From positions 1 through 62,004 of the forward strand of contig NZ_CABQHJ010000015.1 in NCBI RefSeq assembly GCF_902463975.1: 62,004 nt of DNA. The letters are read 5' to 3'. Every line of letters starts with the position of its first letter. The first letter of the stretch is position 1. Source of the stretch: Phascolarctobacterium_A sp902463975 (lineage in GTDB: Bacteria; Bacillota; Negativicutes; Acidaminococcales; Acidaminococcaceae). Of the stretch, positions 26,363 to 34,963 are shown piece by piece. Both the position numbers and the translations under genes were made by a program. The notes under the pieces are model-generated. The model did no database searches, had not been told where the DNA came from, and was given only the letters and a program-made list of their open reading frames with translations.

Positions 26363-27321
26363 AAGCATTGTATGATGGCCGTCTGGCAGTTGATATTGCC
26401 GGCGTGAAGATGGCTACTCCTGTTACTACCGGCTCCGGCACCTTTGGCTTTGGCCTGGAATTTACCGATTTTCTCGACCTGGAAAAGGTTGGCGCTGTTA
26501 CCGTAAAGGGTACCTCTTTAGAGCCTGCAGCAGGCAATAAGGGCCAGCGTGCGGTAGAAACCCCGTCCGGTATGCTGAACTGCATCGGTCTGGAAAACCC
26601 CGGCAGCGAGTACTTCTTGGAGCACACTCTGCCTGAGCTGAAAAAATATAATGTTCCTGTTATTGTCAACATCTACGGCCATTCTCCCGAGGAGTACGGC
26701 GCTGTTGCCAAAAAGCTGGATGTAGACGGTGTTGATGCAGTAGAAATCAACATCTCCTGTCCGAATGTCAAAGAGGGCGGTATTGTTTTCGGTACTGTGC
26801 CGGAGGCAGCTGCTGAGGTTGTACGTGCTGTTAAGGCCAACACCAGCAAAATGGTTATCGCCAAGCTTTCTCCTAATGTAACGGATATCGTGGTAATGGC
26901 CAAGGCTGTAGAGGCAGCAGGTGCAGATGCAATTTCCATGATTAATACGCTGCTCGGTACCAAGATTGATATTGAGCGTCAGCGTCCTGTGCTCGGCAAT
27001 GTAACCGGCGGTCTCAGCGGTCCTGCTGTACGTCCGGTAGCAGTGCGCCTGGTTTATCAGGTAGCACAGGCTGTGCATATCCCCATCATCGGCATGGGCG
27101 GCATTATGTGTGCCGAGGATGCAATTGAGTTCATGCTGGCAGGCGCAAGTGCGGTAGCAGTTGGCACCGCAAACTTTGTACAGCCTGATATTGCTGAAAC
27201 CATTGCTCATGGTATGCTGGCATATCTGGACAGACACAACGCGCAGAATATTTCCGAAATTGTCGGACTTGCTTTACCGAATGGTAAGAAAAGCATGCCG
27301 TTGTTTAACGAAGCTGAATAA
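26356..27321 (+). CDS. pyrD: Dihydroorotate dehydrogenase (NAD+), catalytic subunit
   Basis: Oxidises dihydroorotate to orotate with FMN; class 1B heterotetramer with PyrK. 321 residues. VTTGSGTFGFG at the N terminus, CIGLENPG, EINISCPNVKEGG with the catalytic Cys that marks class 1B, and GGLSGPAV and GMGGIM for FMN phosphate binding. The ATG at 26356 follows GGAGGTAGGAG and overlaps pyrK, and it begins the family's standard N terminus. A longer upstream frame inside pyrK is not credible. Confidence 0.95.
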   Translation: MVKALYDGRLAVDIAGVKMATPVTTGSGTFGFGLEFTDFLDLEKVGAVTVKGTSLEPAAGNKGQRAVETPSGMLNCIGLENPGSEYFLEHTLPELKKYNVPVIVNIYGHSPEEYGAVAKKLDVDGVDAVEINISCPNVKEGGIVFGTVPEAAAEVVRAVKANTSKMVIAKLSPNVTDIVVMAKAVEAAGADAISMINTLLGTKIDIERQRPVLGNVTGGLSGPAVRPVAVRLVYQVAQAVHIPIIGMGGIMCAEDAIEFMLAGASAVAVGTANFVQPDIAETIAHGMLAYLDRHNAQNISEIVGLALPNGKKSMPLFNEAE

Positions 27322-27384
27322 CGACGATTTATAACGTTATTCTCCGGCGTCTTGGAAAAATATATTTAATAGGGAGATTTTCTC

Positions 27385-28101
27385 ATGCAACATGATGATA
27401 GATTAATAGTCGCACTCGACTTTCCTACCCTGGAGCAGGCTAAGACTTGCGTTGTCGAGCTGGGTGACGCAGTAAGCTACTACAAGGTCGGCATGGAGCT
27501 TTATTATGCAGTAGGCAGCGAAATAATCCGCTTCTTAAAGGAACAGGGCAAGCATGTTTTCCTGGACCTCAAGCTGCAGGATATTCCTAACACTGTTGCT
27601 CATGCACTTACCGTACTCAGCGATTTGGGTGCAGACATGATGAACGTTCATGCTGTTGGCGGCAAAAAGATGATGGCAGAAGCTGTTAAGGCTGTGCATG
27701 AGGCTGCTGAGGCAGCTGGTCGTCCGGCACCGAAGCTGATTGCTGTAACCATTCTTACCAGCATGGATGATGAACAGTTTGCTGATTTAAATTATAAAAA
27801 TACCATTGCCGAGCAGGTAATCAGCCTGGCTAAGCTGGCGAAGGAAGCAGGCATGGACGGCGTTGTTGCTTCTCCTAAGGAAGCTGCAGCTATCCGTGAG
27901 GCTTGCGGCCCCGAGTTCCTGATTGTTACCCCGGGCGTGCGTCCTGCGGGCAGCTCTCTGGATGACCAGAAGCGCGTAGCAACACCGGCAGGCGCTCTGC
28001 AAAACGGCAGCAGTCACATCGTAGTAGGCAGACCTATTACTAAGGCTGAAGCAAGACAAGCAGCAGCATTGGCAATTGTAGAAGAGATTAAAGGAGTGTA
28101 A
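27385..28101 (+). CDS. pyrF: Orotidine 5'-phosphate decarboxylase
   Basis: Last step to UMP. 238 residues, bacterial type I: LIVALDFPT, KVGMELYY, the catalytic D-K-D block in LDLKLQDIPNT near residue 60, and the phosphate-binding VTPGVRP and VVGRPITKA. Separated from pyrD by 63 bp without a terminator; 4 bases before pyrE. Confidence 0.96.
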   Translation: MQHDDRLIVALDFPTLEQAKTCVVELGDAVSYYKVGMELYYAVGSEIIRFLKEQGKHVFLDLKLQDIPNTVAHALTVLSDLGADMMNVHAVGGKKMMAEAVKAVHEAAEAAGRPAPKLIAVTILTSMDDEQFADLNYKNTIAEQVISLAKLAKEAGMDGVVASPKEAAAIREACGPEFLIVTPGVRPAGSSLDDQKRVATPAGALQNGSSHIVVGRPITKAEARQAAALAIVEEIKGV

Positions 28102-28105
28102 GCAA

Positions 28106-28687
28106 ATGGCAGTTTTAGAAGAAAAAGATGTTATGAAAATGCTCGAGGAAACCGAAGCAGTTCTCCATGGTCACTTTTTGCTGACCAGCGGTCTGCACAG
28201 CCCTATGTATGTTGAAAAATTCAACGTACTGCAGCATCCTAAATATACCGAGCGCCTGTGCCAGGAAATCGCACGTCGTTATGAAAACGACAATGTTGAA
28301 CTGGTAGTTGGCCCGATGACCGGCGGTATCCTGCTGGCTCACGAGGTTGGCAAGGCTCTGGGCACCCGTGCTATCTTCACCGAGCGTGAAAACGGCAAAA
28401 TGACTTTGCGTCGCGGCTTCCAAATTCCGGCAGGCACCCGCGTACTGGTTGTTGAAGACATCGTAACCACCGGCGGCAGTGTTAAAGAGGTTATGGAAGT
28501 AGTTAAAGAGCATGGCGGCGAGCTCGTAGGCGTTGGCCTGCTTGTTGACCGCAGCGGCGGCAAGGTAGACTTCGGTGTTCGCACCGAAGCTCTGCTGCAC
28601 CTTAACGTAGAAACCTTTGATCCGGCAACCTGCCCGCTGTGCGCTAAAGGCGTACCGTTCACCAAACGTGGCAGAACTGGCAAATAA
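28106..28687 (+). CDS. pyrE: Orotate phosphoribosyltransferase
   Basis: Joins orotate to PRPP to give OMP. 193 residues. PRPP-binding signature VLVVEDIVTTGGS near residue 115, FTERENGKMTLRRGF before it, and TSGLHSP early. The C-terminal CPLC-A-KG and basic tail are somewhat unusual but common in anaerobes. Final gene of the operon. Its stop codon lies at the first base of a tandem structured-repeat array. Confidence 0.96.
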   Translation: MAVLEEKDVMKMLEETEAVLHGHFLLTSGLHSPMYVEKFNVLQHPKYTERLCQEIARRYENDNVELVVGPMTGGILLAHEVGKALGTRAIFTERENGKMTLRRGFQIPAGTRVLVVEDIVTTGGSVKEVMEVVKEHGGELVGVGLLVDRSGGKVDFGVRTEALLHLNVETFDPATCPLCAKGVPFTKRGRTGK

Positions 28688-28941
28688 GGCCCGATTTGTC
28701 GCGAGTGTAACGAAGCGAGAAATCGAAAAGGCCGCGTTGTCCTCGCTTGCGACCGAATAGGGAGCAAGAAAGAGGATAAATGAGACACAGTTTGTCGCAA
28801 GCGTAGCGTCGCGAGAAACTGAATGTCGAATTATCCTCGCTTGCGACTGAATAAGGAGCAAGAAAGAGGACAAATAAGGCCCGATTTGTCGCAAGCGTAG
28901 CGCCGCGAGAAACTGAATGTCGAATTATCCTTGAAGAGGAC
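28682..28941 (+). repeat. Tandem structured repeats after pyrE
   Basis: Three units: 28682-28777, 28778-28871 and a shorter 28872-28941. Each starts AAATRAG. Hairpin A has outer arms CGATTT/AAATCG in unit 1 and CAGTTT/AAACTG in unit 2, around a TCGC/GCGA inner stem. Hairpin B (TCCTC-CTTGC pairing with GCAAG-GAGGA) is present in units 1 and 2 and collapsed to TCCTTGAAGAGGA in unit 3. The paired changes in hairpin A point to selection or gene conversion at the level of structure. Confidence 0.75.
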
Positions 28942-28967
28942 AAGTAAGCTAATCTAACCTAAATTTC

Positions 28968-29010
28968 AAAGCACCTGTTTATCAGCAAATGATAGGCAGG
29001 TGCTTTTTTT
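28968..29010 (+). terminator. Rho-independent terminator of the pyr operon
   Basis: 10-bp stem AAAGCACCTG/CAGGTGCTTT with a 19-nt loop and a T-run. Together with the repeats, it separates pyrE from the pst operon. Confidence 0.85.
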
Positions 29011-29015
29011 GCTAT

Positions 29016-29054
29016 TTAACATGCTCTTAACATCAGCATAATACTTCCTTAACA
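29016..29054 (+). promoter_or_regulatory. Pho box of the pst operon
   Basis: Four direct repeats with an exact 11-bp period: TTAACA (29016), TTAACA (29027), ATAATA (29038), TTAACA (29049). This matches the PhoP-binding pattern known from B. subtilis. A TATTATACT element follows, about 100 bp before pstS. Confidence 0.8.
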
Positions 29055-29156
29055 ATGATATATTATACTAGCATCATAAACCACGAACACTACTGATAAG
29101 GCGCAGAACTTATCGGAAATAAATTATTAGACGATGGTTGAAGGAGGAAATATATT

Positions 29157-30038
29157 ATGAAATTGAAAAAAGTCGCATGTTTAGGTCTGGCAGCTATGGT
29201 AGCACTCGGTGCTCTGGGCTGCGGCAGTGATAACAAGGCTGCTGATAACAAAGCAGGCAGCAAAATTACCGGCAGTGTAACAGGCAGCGGTTCTTCCGCA
29301 CTTTTGCCGCTGGCAAAGGATGCAGCAAGCAAATTCAAAGCTATTAACCCGGATGTTTCCATCACCCTTAACGGTGGCGGCAGCGGCACCGGTCTGAAAC
29401 AGGTTGCAGACGGTAGCGTTAACATCGGTAACTCTGACGTACCGGCAGAAAGCAAATTGAAACCCGAAGTTGCCAAAGGACTTGTAGACCACAAGGTTTG
29501 CGTAGTTACCATGGCTCCGGTTATCAACAAAGACCTGGCAGCTAAAGTAAAAAGCCTGACCAAGGCTCAGCTGACCGACATCTTCACTGCTAAGGTAACC
29601 AACTGGAAACAGGTTGGCGGTCCGGACGAACCTATCGTTCTGATTACCCGTCCTGCTACCAGCGGTACCCGTGCTCTCTTCCAGGAGTTCGCTCTGGGCG
29701 GTGCTAAAGAAGCAACCAACAAATCTCTGGAGACTGATGACTCCGGCACTCTGCTGCAAAGCGTAAAGGATAACAAAGGCGCTATCGGTTATGTTGCCCT
29801 GTCCTACCTCGTAAATAACAAGGACGTTGCAACAGTTGCCATCGACGGTGTAGAGCCTACTCTGGACAATACTTACAGCGGCAAATATCCTGTATGGGGT
29901 TATGAGCACATGTATACTAGAGGCGAAGCTACCGGTGCTGTAAAAGCATTCCTGGACTTCATCCTCTCTGCTGATTATGGCAAGGAAATTGAAAAACAGG
30001 GTTATGGTGTTACTGCTAAAATGCAGGTTAAACGCTAA
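29157..30038 (+). CDS. pstS: Phosphate ABC transporter substrate-binding lipoprotein
   Basis: Binds inorganic phosphate outside the cytoplasmic membrane and hands it to PstCA. 293 residues. Lipoprotein signal with lipobox LGALGC (Cys near residue 22) and a Ser/Asn/Lys linker. Phosphate-binding loops are GSGSSALLP, TSGTRALF and DDSGTLLQ. AAGGAGG precedes the ATG. The Pho box upstream implies induction by phosphate starvation. 450 bp of structured repeats separate it from pstC. Confidence 0.95.
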   Translation: MKLKKVACLGLAAMVALGALGCGSDNKAADNKAGSKITGSVTGSGSSALLPLAKDAASKFKAINPDVSITLNGGGSGTGLKQVADGSVNIGNSDVPAESKLKPEVAKGLVDHKVCVVTMAPVINKDLAAKVKSLTKAQLTDIFTAKVTNWKQVGGPDEPIVLITRPATSGTRALFQEFALGGAKEATNKSLETDDSGTLLQSVKDNKGAIGYVALSYLVNNKDVATVAIDGVEPTLDNTYSGKYPVWGYEHMYTRGEATGAVKAFLDFILSADYGKEIEKQGYGVTAKMQVKR

Positions 30039-30039
30039 G

Positions 30040-30271
30040 CCGGACTTCGGCTAAGGACGCATCTGCGTCGCGACGACTTCTAGGAGTACGAATATGTACG
30101 CCGTCGTCGTCATCGCATAGCATCCTTATCCTGTGTCCGGGGACTTCAGCTAAGGCGCATCTGCGTCGCGACGACTTCTAGGAGTACGAATATGTACGCC
30201 GTCGTCGTCATCGCATAGCATCTGCATCCTTATCCTGTGTCCGGGGACTTCGGCTAAGGCGCATCTGCGTC
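30040..30271 (+). repeat. Tandem structured repeats between pstS and pstC
   Basis: Two full copies (30042-30140 and 30141-30244) and a partial third (30245-30271) of a roughly 100-bp unit. Each full unit has CCGGAC/GTCCGG outer arms, a GACGCA/TGCGTC hairpin and a larger CGACGAC/GTCGTCG hairpin with inner GTAC/GTAC. It would form a strong RNA barrier after the abundant binding-protein message. Confidence 0.75.
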
Positions 30272-30489
30272 ATATCATGAGTCATTAAAATTATTACGCT
30301 TCCATCTAAATGGGAAGCAGGAAGACAGCATACGCCAAGAGATGCGTCTTACCGGTCTTCTCATCCCCTTTAGAATAAACATCAAGGCTGTGCCGGGCAT
30401 GAGCTGGTAAGTTATCAGCTGCGAGCCTTTGCATAGCCTTTAGTTTTACGAAAGAAATATTCACGAGTTACATCAGAGGAGAATAGTTT
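30272..30489 (+). other. Non-coding leader before pstC
   Basis: No ORF. Contains two short hairpins, GCTTCC/GGAAGC (30298-30318) and AAGACxGCAT/ATGCGTCTT (about 30322-30351), then an AGAGGAG ribosome site. I do not match it to any known riboswitch. Confidence 0.5.
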
Positions 30490-31395
30490 ATGCAACAGGT
30501 TACAACAAATGCTTATAGGCAGGATGCGTTGTGGCGCTACATTATTACCGGCTGCGGCCTGGCGCTCATTGTTCTGACGCTGTCTATTGGCGCTTTCCTG
30601 TGCTACAAGGGCGTAGGCACGTTTACTACCTACAACCACAGTATTGCAGAGTTTCTTTTTTCGGCAGATTGGGCGCCGAGTGACAGCGCTGAGGGCGGTG
30701 GCAGTGTTGGCGCAGCCATCTTCATCTTCGGTTCTGTTATTACCTGCGCGTTGGCGCTGGCGATTGCTACACCGTTCAGCTTGGCAACCGCAATTTTTAT
30801 GACGGAGATTTCGCCGGAGCTGGGCAAGCGCTTTGTCCAACCGGCTGTGGAAATTTTTGTCGGCATTCCTTCCGTAGTTTACGGCTGGATCGGCCTGACA
30901 ATTTTGGTACCGCTGATTAAAAACATTTTTAACCTGCGCTTCGGCTTTTCCGTATTGGCTGCAGGTATTGTGCTGGCGATTATGATTTTCCCGACTATTA
31001 CCAGTTTGGCAGCAGATGCACTGCGCAGCATTCCCAAAAGCTACCGCGCTGCTTCCTATGGCTTGGGCGCAACCCGTTGGCAGACTATTGCCAAGGTGGT
31101 AGTGCCTGCGGCAGTTACCGGTCTGATGACGGCTGTTATCCTGGGCCTGGCGCGTGCCTTCGGCGAAGCGTTGGCTGTAGCGATGGTTATCGGTAAGATG
31201 CGTGCCTTTCCGAGCTCGCTGCTTGCTCCGACCAACAATCTAACGGCGGCGATTGCGGCGGATATGGGCGGTGCAATGGAGGGCAGCGAATACAACATCG
31301 CCTTGTGGACAATGGCGTTGCTGCTGTTTATCATTTCTCTGGCCTGCATCTTTGCCATCCACTTTTTAACTGCTAAAGGAGGGAAGCAGGCATGA
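30490..31395 (+). CDS. pstC: Phosphate ABC transporter permease PstC
   Basis: One of the two channel subunits of the phosphate importer, in the cytoplasmic membrane. 301 residues with six membrane segments. The permease domain includes IFVGIPSVVYGWIGL, the EAA-type SIPKSYRAASYGLGATRW and GLARAFGEALAVAMV. Start follows GAGGAG. Overlaps pstA by 4 bp (ATGA). Confidence 0.95.
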   Translation: MQQVTTNAYRQDALWRYIITGCGLALIVLTLSIGAFLCYKGVGTFTTYNHSIAEFLFSADWAPSDSAEGGGSVGAAIFIFGSVITCALALAIATPFSLATAIFMTEISPELGKRFVQPAVEIFVGIPSVVYGWIGLTILVPLIKNIFNLRFGFSVLAAGIVLAIMIFPTITSLAADALRSIPKSYRAASYGLGATRWQTIAKVVVPAAVTGLMTAVILGLARAFGEALAVAMVIGKMRAFPSSLLAPTNNLTAAIAADMGGAMEGSEYNIALWTMALLLFIISLACIFAIHFLTAKGGKQA

Positions 31396-32276
31396 ACGAC
31401 AGTATAGCGCGTGCAAAGTTTGTTGATAAGCTGATGACAGCTGTATTTTATTGCGTAGCAGGCTTCTTTATCCTGCTGCTCGTAGCCTTTGCCATGTATG
31501 TTATCATTAACGGCTTCAAGGATTTCAGCTGGAGTCTGGTATCCTTTGAGGGCAGCGGCATCGGCAATTTGTTCTTCAACACTATTTATCTGGTTTTCTT
31601 GTCGCTGCTGGTGAGCGTGCCTCTGGGTGTCGCTGCCGGTATCTACATGGCGGAATATGCTAAGCAGGGCAGTTTCACCAAGTTCCTGCGTATGTGTATC
31701 GAAACAATGTCCTCTCTGCCGTCGATTGTTGTCGGCTTGTTCGGTTACCTGGTATTTATCGTAATGACCGGATCGCAGTGGAACCTGTTCAGCGGTGCGC
31801 TGGCAGTTTCTATCCTCAGCATTCCGCTGATTATGACGGTCACGGAGGATGCCTTCAAATCACTGCCGCAGGGCTATAAGCGCGGTAGCCTGGCCATGGG
31901 GGCAACTCTGTGGCAGACTATTTACAAGGTGCTGCTGCCGGCGTGCCTGCCGCGTATCATGACTGGCGTGATTTTGGCTGCAGGCCGTGGCTTCGGTGAA
32001 GCGGCAGCTCTCTTGTATACCGCAGGCATGAGCACCGATATCAACTGGAACAGCTGGAACCTGCTGTCTCCGACCTGCCCGCTGAACCCCTTCCGTCCGG
32101 GCGAAACGCTGGCGCTGCATATTTGGGCATCGCGTACCGAGGCGTTGGCTGCGAATGCGGCGCAGATGGCCAACCTTTCTTCAGCAATATTAATGCTGCT
32201 TGTGCTGTCCTTTAGCCTGGGCGCACGTTACCTGAGCACTTATTTAGACACAAAAACCGGAGGTAGCAGAAAATGA
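31392..32276 (+). CDS. pstA: Phosphate ABC transporter permease PstA
   Basis: Second channel subunit. 294 residues, six membrane segments; SSLPSIVVGLFGY and the EAA loop SLPQGYKRGSLAMGATLWQT mark the family. Overlaps pstC and pstB by 4 bp each, so the three membrane-complex subunits are translationally coupled. Confidence 0.95.
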   Translation: MNDSIARAKFVDKLMTAVFYCVAGFFILLLVAFAMYVIINGFKDFSWSLVSFEGSGIGNLFFNTIYLVFLSLLVSVPLGVAAGIYMAEYAKQGSFTKFLRMCIETMSSLPSIVVGLFGYLVFIVMTGSQWNLFSGALAVSILSIPLIMTVTEDAFKSLPQGYKRGSLAMGATLWQTIYKVLLPACLPRIMTGVILAAGRGFGEAAALLYTAGMSTDINWNSWNLLSPTCPLNPFRPGETLALHIWASRTEALAANAAQMANLSSAILMLLVLSFSLGARYLSTYLDTKTGGSRK

Positions 32277-33040
32277 CGATTGATAACGCTGCAACTAAAT
32301 TTTTAGTGCAGGATCTGGATTTGTATTACGGCAAATTCCAGGCGTTGAAAAAAATAAATCTTGATATTAAGGAAAAGGAGATTACCGCGCTTATCGGTCC
32401 TTCCGGCTGCGGCAAATCTACCTTTTTAAAAACACTGAACAGAATGAACGACCTGGAGGAGGGCGTGCGCATTGAAGGCAGCATCGCGCTGGACGGCAAG
32501 GATATTTTTGCGGAGATTGACCCCATCAGCCTGCGTCATCGCGTTGGTATGGTCTTTCAGCAGCCTAACCCCTTCCCGAAAAGCATTTATGACAATGTTG
32601 CCTACGGTCCGCGTATCCATGGCGTGACGAAAAAGAGCGAGCTGGACGAGATTGTGGAGCGCAGTCTGCGTCAGGCTGCCATCTGGGACGAGCTGAAGGA
32701 CAGACTGAGCAAGAGTGCATTGGGCCTGAGCGGCGGCCAGCAGCAGCGCTTGTGTATTGCGCGTACCCTGGCCGTGCAGCCGGAGGTTATCCTCATGGAC
32801 GAGCCTACCAGTGCGCTGGATCCGATTTCTACGATGAAGATTGAGGATTTGGCTCTGGAGCTGAAAAAGGATTACACCATTGTTATTGTTACGCATAATA
32901 TGCAGCAGGCTGCGCGTATTTCTGACAAAACAGCTTTCTTCCTTTTGGGCGAGCTGATTGAGTTCAATGAAACGAAGCAGCTGTTTGCTAATCCGTCTAA
33001 TCCTAAGACAGAAGAGTATATTACCGGCAGATTCGGTTAA
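32273..33040 (+). CDS. pstB: Phosphate ABC transporter ATP-binding protein PstB
   Basis: ATPase of the phosphate importer. 255 residues, full length. Walker A GPSGCGKST near residue 43, Q-loop QQPNPFPKSIYDN typical of PstB, signature LSGGQQQRL, Walker B VILMDEPTSALDP and switch His in VTHNM. Followed by a 310-bp non-coding gap, then phoU. Confidence 0.96.
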   Translation: MTIDNAATKFLVQDLDLYYGKFQALKKINLDIKEKEITALIGPSGCGKSTFLKTLNRMNDLEEGVRIEGSIALDGKDIFAEIDPISLRHRVGMVFQQPNPFPKSIYDNVAYGPRIHGVTKKSELDEIVERSLRQAAIWDELKDRLSKSALGLSGGQQQRLCIARTLAVQPEVILMDEPTSALDPISTMKIEDLALELKKDYTIVIVTHNMQQAARISDKTAFFLLGELIEFNETKQLFANPSNPKTEEYITGRFG

Positions 33041-33350
33041 TGCAGGTGGGGCACGATTTGTAAAGGATATCAGTGGGGAATTTTTAATTAATGTGATTAT
33101 GAAAGGCTCTCTTTAGAGAGACAAGTTGAATTGTCTGTAGGGCAAAAGAGGGCGCTTGAGGGTGAGTGCATAGCGTGTCGAGGTGGAGAGAGGTTATGCA
33201 TCGATTAACGCAATCCCCCTCTCAGTCGCCTTAGCAGGCGCCAGCTCCCCCCCAAGGGGAGCCTCTCTTGCTATTGCATTCCGCATTAAAAATATAGTCC
33301 TATTTCCGCTTACCTGACTTTTACATAGGATTTTAGAAAGGAATAATAAA
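33041..33350 (+). other. 310-bp pstB-phoU gap with a repeat element
   Basis: No credible ORF. A short CTCTCTTTAGAGAG inverted sequence lies at about 33109-33122. The repeat at 33219-33270 has the same ends as the element in the acyltransferase gene. A GAAAGGAA ribosome site precedes phoU. Confidence 0.6.
33219..33270. repeat. Short intergenic repeat, same family as 17768-17893
   Basis: Starts CCCCCTCTCAGTCGCC, has a GTCGCCT/AGGCGCC-type hairpin and GCTCCCC/GGGGAGC arms, and ends GGGGAGCCTCT. It is the 52-bp core without the 70-bp interior seen at 17.8 kb. Confidence 0.7.
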
Positions 33351-33998
33351 ATGACACGTAATAAATTCAACGAGGAGCTGAAGCAGCTGCTCAACAGTGT
33401 GCGCGTGATGGGTGTAAATTTGGAGGATACCCTGGACAAGGTTATCGCCAACCTGGAGCAGAAGGATGCAGCCTTAGCGCAGCAGATAATCAGCGACGAT
33501 GATAATTTTGACAACAGTGAGGTCAATATCGAAAAGCAATGCCTGGAGCTGGTGCTGACACAAACTCCGGTAGCAACAGACTGGCGCGAGATTGCCAGCT
33601 GCCTGAAGCTGGTGGGCGACATGGAGCGTATTGCCGACCACTGCAGCGACATCAGCCAATACACCTTGAAGCTGATTGAAAAGGAGCCTGTGCCGCTGCC
33701 AGATAACTTTATGGCTATGCTGCAGGTTATGCGCCAGATGGTGTACGACAGCATCAGCGCCATCAGCGAAAATGATCTGGAGCTGGCCAATAAGGTTATT
33801 GCTACCGATGATGAGGTAGATAATTACTTTGCAGAAATGCGGCAGCATCTGACAACCGTAATGCAGCAAAAACCGCAATATGTACCCCAATATGTTGACT
33901 ATCTGATGATTGCCAAATATGTGGAGCGCATTGCCGACCATTCCACAAATATCGCCCAATGGGTAATGTTTGTGGTAAAGAACGAACTGAAAAACTGA
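33351..33998 (+). CDS. phoU: Phosphate-signalling protein PhoU
   Basis: Links the Pst transporter to the Pho two-component system and limits phosphate uptake. 215 residues, all helical, with two PhoU repeats. Each contains the metal-binding pattern: GDMERIADHCSDIS near residue 90 and YVERIADHSTNIAQW near residue 190. The typical start is FNEELKQL. In the same orientation after pstB, so probably part of the pst transcript. Confidence 0.94.
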   Translation: MTRNKFNEELKQLLNSVRVMGVNLEDTLDKVIANLEQKDAALAQQIISDDDNFDNSEVNIEKQCLELVLTQTPVATDWREIASCLKLVGDMERIADHCSDISQYTLKLIEKEPVPLPDNFMAMLQVMRQMVYDSISAISENDLELANKVIATDDEVDNYFAEMRQHLTTVMQQKPQYVPQYVDYLMIAKYVERIADHSTNIAQWVMFVVKNELKN

Positions 33999-34017
33999 GC
34001 TTTGAATGCCAATCACG

Positions 34018-34047
34018 GCCTCTGCAGCAATGCGGGGGCTTTTGTTT
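34018..34047 (+). terminator. Rho-independent terminator after phoU
   Basis: Nine-bp stem GCCTCTGCA/TGCGGGGGC with two G-U pairs, followed by TTTTGTTT. Confidence 0.6.
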
Positions 34048-34117
34048 ATGCTACGGTTGTTGCGGCGTTAGCGGGCCGCGTCATTTGGCAGACTGGTTTT
34101 CTATATTCGTTGATTTG

Positions 34118-34126
34118 TGTTATAAT
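34118..34126 (+). promoter_or_regulatory. Extended -10 promoter before trmK
   Basis: TGTTATAAT gives an extended -10 (TG-n-TATAAT ending 34126), about 130 bp before trmK. No good -35 is visible at the right distance. Confidence 0.45.
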
Positions 34127-34258
34127 ATACTATTAGAGTATTTGCGGATAGGGCAGCGTCATGTGTTATTGCAGGCACTATTGCCATGTATAGACGCATG
34201 CAGCACTTGTCTCGATTTGAAATGATAATATTTTTAGAGCAAATTCAGGAGGGATGTA

Positions 34259-34963
34259 ATGCATATTGATAGACGATTAGAAACTATTGCCAACCTGGTG
34301 CCGCAGGGCTGTGTGCTGGCGGACATTGGCACGGACCATGCGTATTTGCCGGTGTGGCTGCTGGAAAAGCAAAGAATTTCCCGGGCAATTGCCGGTGATA
34401 TTGCCGCAGGTCCCTGCCAGGCGGCGCGCACTACCGTGGCACAGTTTGGTCAGCATAAGCATGTAGAGGTGCGTCAGGGCAGCGGCCTGAAGGTATTAAG
34501 CCCCGGTGAAGCAGACTGTATTGCTATTGCCGGCATGGGAGCTTCTACTATCATCAGCATTCTGGAGAATGATATGGAGGTAGCGCAGAGCGCCAAGCTT
34601 TTGGTGCTGCAGCCTATGGCCGGTGCTGCATCCCTGCGCGCGTGGCTGTGCAGCCACGGCTGGCAGCTGGCTGCCGAGGATCTGGTGGATGACGCTCCGC
34701 ATTTTTATGAGATTATCGCCGCTAAGCGCGGCTCTGCACCTGTTTACAGCGCGGCAGAGTGCGCTGTAGGCCCATTGCTGCTGGCGCAGAAGCATCCGTT
34801 GCTGGCTAAGCAGCTGGCACGCCAGCTTGCTACCTGCAGCCAGCTGCTGGAGAATATGGGACGCAGCGAGCGCGCACGCGCGAGCGAAAAGTATAAGGAA
34901 GTACAGGCGTTGAAGACAGAACTGGAGGTGCTGCAAAATGGCGAGCGTAGTGACAGTAAATGA
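34259..34963 (+). CDS. trmK: tRNA (adenine-22-N1)-methyltransferase
   Basis: Methylates A22 in the D-loop of tRNAs. 234 residues. Class I methyltransferase fold with ADIGTDHAYLPVWL (motif I) near residue 19, GDIAAGP, and AIAGMGASTI. The C-terminal helical coiled region (residues 175-230) is the TrmK hallmark. GGAGG before the ATG. Overlaps the nif3-like gene by 26 bp, the usual trmK-nif3 pairing of Firmicutes. Confidence 0.92.
   Translation: MHIDRRLETIANLVPQGCVLADIGTDHAYLPVWLLEKQRISRAIAGDIAAGPCQAARTTVAQFGQHKHVEVRQGSGLKVLSPGEADCIAIAGMGASTIISILENDMEVAQSAKLLVLQPMAGAASLRAWLCSHGWQLAAEDLVDDAPHFYEIIAAKRGSAPVYSAAECAVGPLLLAQKHPLLAKQLARQLATCSQLLENMGRSERARASEKYKEVQALKTELEVLQNGERSDSK

Noticed and set aside
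28682..28941. CRISPR array
   Set aside because: The units are tandem, about 95 bp, with no unique spacers and no cas genes nearby.
30272..30489. Known riboswitch before pstC
   Set aside because: Two hairpins are present but no conserved core of any riboswitch class I know, and the gene set does not call for one.
33959..34225. Cys-rich 88-codon frame after phoU
   Set aside because: Overlaps the phoU end in another frame and contains the phoU terminator and the trmK promoter.
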